From Cryobacterium sp. Y50 (lineage in GTDB: Bacteria > Actinomycetota > Actinomycetes > Actinomycetales > Microbacteriaceae), in NCBI RefSeq assembly GCF_002929805.1, contig NZ_PJJM01000075.1:1-57039 (forward strand): a DNA stretch of 57,039 nt. The letters run 5' to 3'. Position 1 is the first letter of the stretch. The number at the start of each line of letters is the position of its first letter. Positions 51,983 to 57,039 of this stretch are shown piece after piece. Below the pieces are notes generated by a model that saw only the letters and a list, made by a program, of their open reading frames with translations, was not told the origin of the DNA and searched no databases. Made by a program: the position numbers and the translations under genes.

Positions 51983-53365
51983 GTGACCAAATTGAGACTG
52001 GCCATCGTCGGAGCAGGCCCGGCCGGCATCTACGCCGCCGACATTCTGCTCAAGGCTGAGCGCAACTTTGAGGTCTCGATCGACCTGTTCGACCACCTTC
52101 CCGCGCCGTACGGGCTGGTACGCTACGGCGTGGCGCCAGATCACCCGCGCATCAAGGGCATCATCACCGCCCTGCGCGGGGTGCTCGACAGCGGCGATAT
52201 TCGAGTGTTCGGGAACGTGCGGTTCGGCGTCGATGTCACCCTCAACGACCTCAAAAAGCACTACAACGCGGTCATCTTCGCGACCGGCGCCGTGCAGGAC
52301 GCTGACCTGAACATTCCGGGCGCGTCGCTCGCGGGGTCGTACGGCGCCGCCGACTTCGTCAGCTGGTTCGACGGTCACCCCGACGTGCCGCGCACCTGGC
52401 CGCTCACAGCAAGCGAGATTGCCGTGATCGGCAACGGTAACGTGGCCCTCGACGTGTCCCGCATGCTGATCAAGCACGCCGAGGACCTGCTTCCGACCGA
52501 GATTCCCGGAAACGTGTACGACGGGTTGAAGGCGTCACCGGTGACCGACGTGCACGTGTTTGGCCGCCGCGGGCCGACATCCGTTAAATTCACGCCGCTT
52601 GAGCTGCGCGAGATCGGCGAGCTGAACGACGTTGACATGATCGTCTACGATGAGGACTTCGACTACGACGAGGCCGCCAAGGATGCCGTCGTGAGCAACA
52701 AGCAGGTTTTCGTGATCGACAAGACGCTGAACGCGTGGCGCGCCCGCGAAACCGGCACGGCCAGCCGCCGCCTGCACCTGCACTTCTTCGCCAAGCCAGT
52801 CGAGGTCGTCGACGACGGCACCGGCCGGGTCGGCGCGTTTCGCTGGGAACGCACCACAACGGATGCCGCCGGTGGCGTCGTCGGCACCGGTGAGATGCGC
52901 GAGATCCCGGTTCAGGCCGTGTACCGGGCGGTCGGCTACTTCGGGTCGGAGCTGGCCGACGTGCCGTTCGACAAGAAGCGCGGCGTGATTCCCAACCGCG
53001 AGGGCCAGGTGCTGCGGCGCGACCCCTCAGCTGGGACCGGCGGACTGTTCAACCAGCAGATGTACGGCGTCTACGTGACCGGCTGGATCAAGCGTGGGCC
53101 GGTCGGCTTGATCGGCCACACCAAGAGCGACGCGATGGAAACCATCAAGCACGTGATCAACGACCTGGGAAACTGGTGGCGGCCCGAGTCGCCGTCGGAG
53201 GAGAGCATCGTGGCGCTGCTCGACGCGCGCGGCGTGCGCTACACCGGACTCGACGGATGGCACAACCTGGACCAGCACGAGCTCGCGCTCGGTGAGGCGG
53301 CTGGCCGCACCCGCATCAAGGTCGTCGATCGCGACGAAATGGTCGCGGTCTCCCGCGCGGAGTAG
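51983..53365 (+). CDS. fprA: Ferredoxin/flavodoxin--NADP reductase, FprA type
   Basis: 460 residues from GTG 51983 with GGAAG upstream. The FAD loop is IVGAGPAGIYAADIL at 8-22, then APYGLVRYGVAPDHPRIKG near 46, the NADP loop VIGNGNVALDVSRMLI near 150, and YVTGWIKRGPVGLIGHTKSD near 358, the adrenodoxin-reductase pattern. It passes electrons between NADPH and ferredoxin. It is the end gene of the menG-prenyl synthase run. Confidence 0.95.
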   Translation: MTKLRLAIVGAGPAGIYAADILLKAERNFEVSIDLFDHLPAPYGLVRYGVAPDHPRIKGIITALRGVLDSGDIRVFGNVRFGVDVTLNDLKKHYNAVIFATGAVQDADLNIPGASLAGSYGAADFVSWFDGHPDVPRTWPLTASEIAVIGNGNVALDVSRMLIKHAEDLLPTEIPGNVYDGLKASPVTDVHVFGRRGPTSVKFTPLELREIGELNDVDMIVYDEDFDYDEAAKDAVVSNKQVFVIDKTLNAWRARETGTASRRLHLHFFAKPVEVVDDGTGRVGAFRWERTTTDAAGGVVGTGEMREIPVQAVYRAVGYFGSELADVPFDKKRGVIPNREGQVLRRDPSAGTGGLFNQQMYGVYVTGWIKRGPVGLIGHTKSDAMETIKHVINDLGNWWRPESPSEESIVALLDARGVRYTGLDGWHNLDQHELALGEAAGRTRIKVVDRDEMVAVSRAE

Positions 53366-53461
53366 CCCGCTCTTTTTCGACCGGGACCGGGCCCGGAAAC
53401 GGGGCCCATAACCCGTCAGGGGCCCGCCTCCGTAAGGTGAGCCGGGAGGGCCGCGCGCCGG

Positions 53462-53950
53462 CTAGCGGAAGTTGGTGAACTGCAGGGCCACGTCGAGGTC
53501 CTTGCCCTTGAGCAGCGCCATGACCGCCTGTAGGTCGTCGCGGCTCTTCGAGCTGACCCGCAGTTCATCGCCCTGAATCTGGCTCTTGACGCCCTTGGGC
53601 CCCTCATCGCGAATGATCTTGCTGATCTTCTTCGCGTTCTCCTGGTCGATCCCGGCCTTCATCGACGTCTCGATGCGGTACTCCTTGCCGGAGGCGAACG
53701 GCTCGCCGGCATCGAGACTGCGCAGAGAGATGCCGCGCTTGATCAGCTTGGACTCGAACACCTCGAGGATCGCCTTGACGCGCTCCTCGGTGTTCGCCTT
53801 CATGAGCACCTTCTCGCCGCTCATCGCGATCGAGGCCCCCACGTTCTTGAAGTCGTAGCGCTGGGCGACTTCTTTGTGGGCCTGGTTGAGGGCGTTGTCG
53901 ACCTCCATCGGGTCGACCTTGCTGACGATGTCGAACGTTGAATCTGCCAT
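53462..53950 (-). CDS. YajQ-family nucleotide-binding protein
   Basis: 162 residues from ATG 53950 ([20 protein letters not shown]). Two tandem RRM-like halves: [20 protein letters not shown] in the first and [20 protein letters not shown], then [20 protein letters not shown] in the second, ending [11 protein letters not shown]. Some members bind cyclic di-GMP; whether this one does is unknown. An upstream extension to 54001 is less like the family. Confidence 0.93.
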   Translation of the reverse strand: MADSTFDIVSKVDPMEVDNALNQAHKEVAQRYDFKNVGASIAMSGEKVLMKANTEERVKAILEVFESKLIKRGISLRSLDAGEPFASGKEYRIETSMKAGIDQENAKKISKIIRDEGPKGVKSQIQGDELRVSSKSRDDLQAVMALLKGKDLDVALQFTNFR

Positions 53951-54131
53951 TCCCCCATGGTATCCGACCCGCGAGAGCGCAAAGAGTGTCCGATTGAGCA
54001 CTCCAAACGCGCTCTCGTGTGACTCATAGGCGATTCATAGGCCACGGATGCCTCGGGCATAGACAGCGTCCTTAGGTTCGTTGTAGCGGCACAGGCAACA
54101 ACGTGCCAAAGGTGAATATCTGAGGAGAACA

Positions 54132-54398
54132 ATGAAGCTGCGCACACGCATCCGTCAAATCAAGGCCCGGTGGTGGGTGCTGAGCGGTGCCGTCGGAACG
54201 GTGGGCGCGGTCAGCTCCGAGCTGACCGAAATCACGTCGGGAGTCACTGCCGGTGACACAGTGATTCTGGCCGATCTGAATGCAGCCATCGCCAGTTCCG
54301 AGCCTGAGACCGAGAGCGGGCTCGCGGGCCTTGGCGGCGACACGTCGACCGAACCGGGCGCCCCGCCGGCAAGCATGGGCGGTCCGCCCGCCGGGTAG
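54132..54398 (+). pseudogene. Shrunken efflux-pump periplasmic adaptor (HlyD/MacA-like) remnant
   Basis: An intact 88-codon frame with GAGGAG upstream. The N-terminus KLRTRIRQIKARWWVLSGAV looks like the cytosolic start and membrane anchor of an adaptor. It joins directly to VGAVSSELTEITSGVTAGDT and VILADLNAAI, the C-terminal membrane-proximal segment of adaptor proteins, with a Gly/Pro tail. The barrel-sandwich, hairpin and most of the beta-barrel (usually over 250 residues) are missing. It looks like an in-frame internal deletion; no ABC or RND pump gene follows. It could also be a small protein in its own right. Confidence 0.5.
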
Positions 54399-54502
54399 CC
54401 GATGCGCCTTTATCGAGAAGCTGATTTCTCGGTGAGGCGTTTCATCTTGTATTGTTAATCCCGCGTCTCCGGTCAAGTGATTACACCTGGTCGGGAGCGC
54501 CT

Positions 54503-54587
54503 GGCGAGTTACCCAAGCGGCCAAAGGGATCTGACTGTAAATCAGACGGCGTAGCCTTCGTGAGTTCGAACCTCGCACTCGCCACCA
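54503..54587 (+). tRNA. tRNA-Tyr(GTA)
   Basis: Class II tRNA: acceptor GGCGAGT pairs with ACTCGCC, anticodon stem CTGA/TCAG region around loop CTGTAAA (anticodon GTA), a long variable arm (GGCGTAGCCTTC), T-loop AGTTCGAACCT, and an encoded CCA at 54585-54587. Confidence 0.95.
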
Positions 54588-54600
54588 GTAGTGCAGCGTG

Positions 54601-54628
54601 ATCAGGCAGGCCTTCCGGCCTGCCTGAT
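54601..54628 (+). terminator. Perfect hairpin after tRNA-Tyr
   Basis: ATCAGGCAGGCC-TTCC-GGCCTGCCTGAT: a 12-bp perfect stem with a tetraloop, 13 bp after the tRNA. There is no long T run, but the position suits transcript ending or processing. Confidence 0.75.
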
Positions 54629-54660
54629 CTGGTTAAGACGGCTACCTGTAGCGTTGGGGC

Positions 54661-55488
54661 ATGACGCATCCTGCCCCCACCGAGCTGCTTGATCTCGCGC
54701 GCACCGTGGCGCTCACAGCGGGTGCGCTTGCCAAGCACCGCCGCGTCGAGGGGGTCGAGATCGCCGCCTCCAAATCATCGCCGGAGGACATCGTCACCGC
54801 GGCCGACCGTGAGGTCGAGCGGCACATTCGTGAATTGCTGGCCGATGCCCGGCCGAACGACGGGTTTTACGGTGAAGAATCCGACGCGACGGGCGGTACG
54901 AGCGGGCTCACCTGGGTGGTCGACCCCATCGACGGCACCGTCAACTACCTCTACGACATTCCTTTTTACGCCGTCAGTATCGCCGTGGTGCAGGGCGATC
55001 CCGATCCGATGAGCTGGAACACCCTCGCCGGCGCGGTCGTCAACCCGGCCCTCGGCGAGGTGTTCACGGCATCCGAAGGGTCGGGCGCGTGGCTCGGTGA
55101 CCAGCGCCTGCATGTGAATCAGGATGTTCCGCTGTCGCTCGCCCTGGCCGGCACGGGCTTTGGCTATAAGGCGGCGCGGCGGGTGTGGCAGGCGAACGTC
55201 GTTGGCGGTCTCATCGGCCAGGTACGGGACATCCGTCGCATCGGGTCGGCCGCACTCGACCTGTGTTCGGTCGCTTGCGGGCGACTCGACCTTTATTTTG
55301 AACGCGGACTCAACCCCTGGGATCACGCCGCCGGTGCCCTGATCGCCCGCGAAGCTGGTGCCCGGGTCGGTGCTCTGCAAGCGGATGCTGAGGGTCGCGA
55401 CCTGCTGATCGCCGCAGCTCCCAGCCTCTACAGTCAGTTCGAACCCGTGCTCGTCGAGCTGTTTGAACGTTTTCCGGCTCCGGCGTAG
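54661..55488 (+). CDS. Inositol monophosphatase-family protein
   Basis: 275 residues from ATG 54661. Metal-site motifs in order: SSPEDIVTAADREVERHI near 38 (family SxxDxVTxAD), YGEESDATGG near 76, WVVDPIDGTVNYLYDIPFYA near 90, and NPWDHAAGALIAREAGARV near 218. Li-sensitive phosphatase fold. Substrates in actinobacteria include inositol-1-phosphate, histidinol phosphate and PAP, so the exact role is open. Confidence 0.93.
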   Translation: MTHPAPTELLDLARTVALTAGALAKHRRVEGVEIAASKSSPEDIVTAADREVERHIRELLADARPNDGFYGEESDATGGTSGLTWVVDPIDGTVNYLYDIPFYAVSIAVVQGDPDPMSWNTLAGAVVNPALGEVFTASEGSGAWLGDQRLHVNQDVPLSLALAGTGFGYKAARRVWQANVVGGLIGQVRDIRRIGSAALDLCSVACGRLDLYFERGLNPWDHAAGALIAREAGARVGALQADAEGRDLLIAAAPSLYSQFEPVLVELFERFPAPA

Positions 55489-55658
55489 GAAGCCTGACAC
55501 TTTACCCACTTGCCCAAATTGGGGTGTGATCCGCCGCGTTCCTCTGCTATTCTCAGGACTGCGCGCTATCCTTAATCAATTCGTTATATTGGCCAGTCGT
55601 TGTTTGGCGTTGTCCAGTACGAGCATCAGTTCCCGTCCGCCTCGCCGAAAGCTGCACT

Positions 55659-56846
55659 TTGTCACGTCACACTCCATCCTTGGACACTTCCGTGTCCGGC
55701 GAGAGTGACGACGCTGTATTTCCCCCCGTGGAACGTGCGGCCCTGACCCGGCGTCAGTTGCGCGAGCGCGAGCGGGTGGCATTCGCCGCCACAGCGCCGG
55801 TCGACGAGGACGTCGCCGAAGTAGTGAGGCTCAGCCCCGCCGCTGATTTGATCGTCGCTGCGGACCTGACCGAACCCGACCTCGAGACCGCCGTTGTCAC
55901 CGAGACCGATGGCATCGTCGCGGTCGCCGATGCCGAGCTCACCGACTACGAAAAGTTGTTGGTTCTCAGCGTCACCCAGTCAATTCCGACCGTGATTCCC
56001 GCTGCCGACGCCCGGCCTCGCCGCCGCCAGCGCACCGAGCAGACGGTGGGGGAGGCCTTCGCGCCAGCCCGCGATTTCGTTCCGGCCGGCACGCTGTCGC
56101 GGCGCCTGACCCCGTCGCGTCCGCTCGGCGGCAGCATGCGCAAGCGCGCAGCCAAGGGGGCTTCGATCCTCGCGATGTCCTTCGTCGCCCTGATGGCCAT
56201 CGCCACGTCCCTTCCGGCCGAGGCGCTGCTCTCGGCGCAGGACGTGCAGGCCTCCGCTCGGCAAGCCCAGCGCGTTCCGCCAGTCGAAGACATTCAGAGC
56301 ATGGACCTGGCCGACGGCGATACTCTCACCGTCGAACGTGACGGGTACGAGTCAAGCTCGATCGCCGAGGTGGCCGCGGCCAGCGGCATCCGTTTGGAAG
56401 ATACCTTCACCAATAATCCCAACGGAACCATTCAGTGGCCGTTTGCCGTCGGCGTGCACATCGGCGATCAGATTGGCCCGCGCAACTGCGCCGGTTGCTC
56501 GTCCAACCACGGCGGCCAAGACTTCAACCCGGGCGTCGGCGCACCGATCCAATCCATCGCCGACGGCGTGGTCAGCTACGCCGAAGACGGCGAAGCCAGC
56601 CTCGGCGTGCACATGATGATCGACCACATGATCAACGGCGAGCTCGTCACGAGTGTCTACGCGCACATGATTCACGGATCGATGCTGTTCAAGGAGGGCG
56701 ACCTGGTCAAGGTCGGCCAGGTCATCGGCAAGACCGGCAGCACCGGAATGTCGACCGGCCCGCACCTGCACTTTGAAATTCGTCAGGGCGGCATTACGGG
56801 CATCAAGATCGACCCGCTTGCTTGGCTCTACGCCAATACGAACTAG
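55659..56846 (+). CDS. M23-family metallopeptidase with membrane anchor
   Basis: About 395 residues if TTG 55659 is the start; the start is uncertain. A 155-residue acidic cytosolic region precedes a membrane helix (ASILAMSFVALMAIATSLPA, near 165). The outside part has a linker and a C-terminal M23 (LytM-like) domain: NHGGQDFNPG near 285 (HxxxD zinc ligands) and GPHLHFEIRQGG near 370 (HxH). It probably cuts peptidoglycan cross-links or regulates hydrolases. Confidence 0.9.
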   Translation: MSRHTPSLDTSVSGESDDAVFPPVERAALTRRQLRERERVAFAATAPVDEDVAEVVRLSPAADLIVAADLTEPDLETAVVTETDGIVAVADAELTDYEKLLVLSVTQSIPTVIPAADARPRRRQRTEQTVGEAFAPARDFVPAGTLSRRLTPSRPLGGSMRKRAAKGASILAMSFVALMAIATSLPAEALLSAQDVQASARQAQRVPPVEDIQSMDLADGDTLTVERDGYESSSIAEVAAASGIRLEDTFTNNPNGTIQWPFAVGVHIGDQIGPRNCAGCSSNHGGQDFNPGVGAPIQSIADGVVSYAEDGEASLGVHMMIDHMINGELVTSVYAHMIHGSMLFKEGDLVKVGQVIGKTGSTGMSTGPHLHFEIRQGGITGIKIDPLAWLYANTN

Positions 56847-56960
56847 CTCGCGTCACCAGGTAGACCGCGGGCGCGCGCTGAATGTGGAACCCGCAGAAAG
56901 ACGCGGAACTTTTTCTGATCACCCGCGAATTGCAGAAGCTATGCGCGTTGACCGGCGAAC

Positions 56961-57039
56961 TAGTGTCTTGCGTCGTAAATTCATTGGTTAAGTGTTATGA
57001 TGAGTCATGTCGCGAACTGGACGCCCAAAGACTGAGCTG
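56961..57039 (+). mobile_element. End of an IS630-like insertion sequence, running off the right edge
   Basis: It mirrors the left edge: a CTAG target at 56960-56963, then GTGTCTTGCG and a shared stretch to the window end. Positions 56959-57039 are the exact reverse complement of 1-81. The element landed about 115 bp after the M23 stop codon, in non-coding sequence. Confidence 0.65.
57007..57039 (+). CDS. IS630-like transposase, N-terminal 11 residues only (partial)
   Basis: ATG 57007 opens MSRTGRPKTEL, identical to the minus-strand start at the left edge. The rest lies outside the window. Confidence 0.5.
   Translation, partial: MSRTGRPKTEL

Noticed and set aside
1..57039. Matching ends as proof of a circular plasmid
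   Set aside because: The ends are inverted, not direct, repeats, and the content is chromosomal core genes.

Overview
The window is chromosomal DNA from a high-GC Gram-positive bacterium, most likely a Microbacteriaceae-type actinomycete. Evidence for this: a 32-residue bS22-type ribosomal protein, DUF4229, DUF7882-like and DUF1294 proteins, a non-discriminating-type AspS, FprA, a MetP/MetS pair, ResB/CcsB cytochrome c maturation and a complete menaquinone pathway. GTG and TTG starts and 4-8 bp gene overlaps are common. Everything here is by eye; no database search was run.

Layout. (1) 1-1657 is an insertion-sequence graveyard: the end of an IS630-like element, then pieces of IS30, IS3 and IS5 elements. 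The same IS630-like end recurs in inverted orientation at the right edge (56961-57039), so the window is bounded by two outward-reading copies. (2) 1681-4130 holds a probable type II toxin-antitoxin pair and a divergent TPR gene. (3) 4235-9962 has a small membrane gene broken by a 23-bp duplication, a SulP transporter, and an anaerobic ribonucleotide reductase locus with paired NrdR boxes, a doubly broken nrdD and an intact nrdG, then a remnant of a pRiA4b ORF-3-like gene. (4) 10.4-12.9 kb holds ordinary genes of low information. (5) 13168-17506 is a decayed 4.3-kb island in the 3' end of tRNA-Arg(ACG). It is bounded by a 22-bp direct repeat and contains a wrecked tyrosine integrase, a wrecked SIR2-like defence gene and an intact MetP/MetS amino-acid importer. 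(6) 17.6-31.8 kb is a housekeeping block: photolyase, SDR and MarR, winged-helix regulator, upp, tadA, CDF exporter, proC, MinD-like ATPase, Ktr potassium uptake, ArsR regulator, bS22, glutaredoxin, aspS. (7) 31888-35206 is a tightly overlapping five-gene cassette starting with a WXG100/EspC-like protein and a large helical protein with a hydrophobic domain. It looks like a type VII secretion-associated cassette and is the best candidate for an undescribed system. (8) 35.25-53.4 kb is the respiratory block: TlpA-CcdA-ResB-CcsB for cytochrome c maturation, then menC, a sigma factor, menB-menE-menA, menD, menF, menG, a polyprenyl diphosphate synthase and fprA. (9) 53.46-56.85 kb has YajQ, a shrunken efflux-adaptor remnant, tRNA-Tyr, an inositol monophosphatase-like enzyme and an M23 peptidase.

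Together, the right half builds the quinone and cytochrome parts of the electron transport chain as stable core genome. The left third has taken most of the insertions, duplications and gene loss. Several broken genes are broken at short tandem repeats or homopolymers (23-bp duplication, 9-bp repeat in nrdD, hexamer repeat in the integrase, C-rich and T6 tracts in the SIR2 gene), which suggests slippage as a main route of decay, or sequencing error at those sites.
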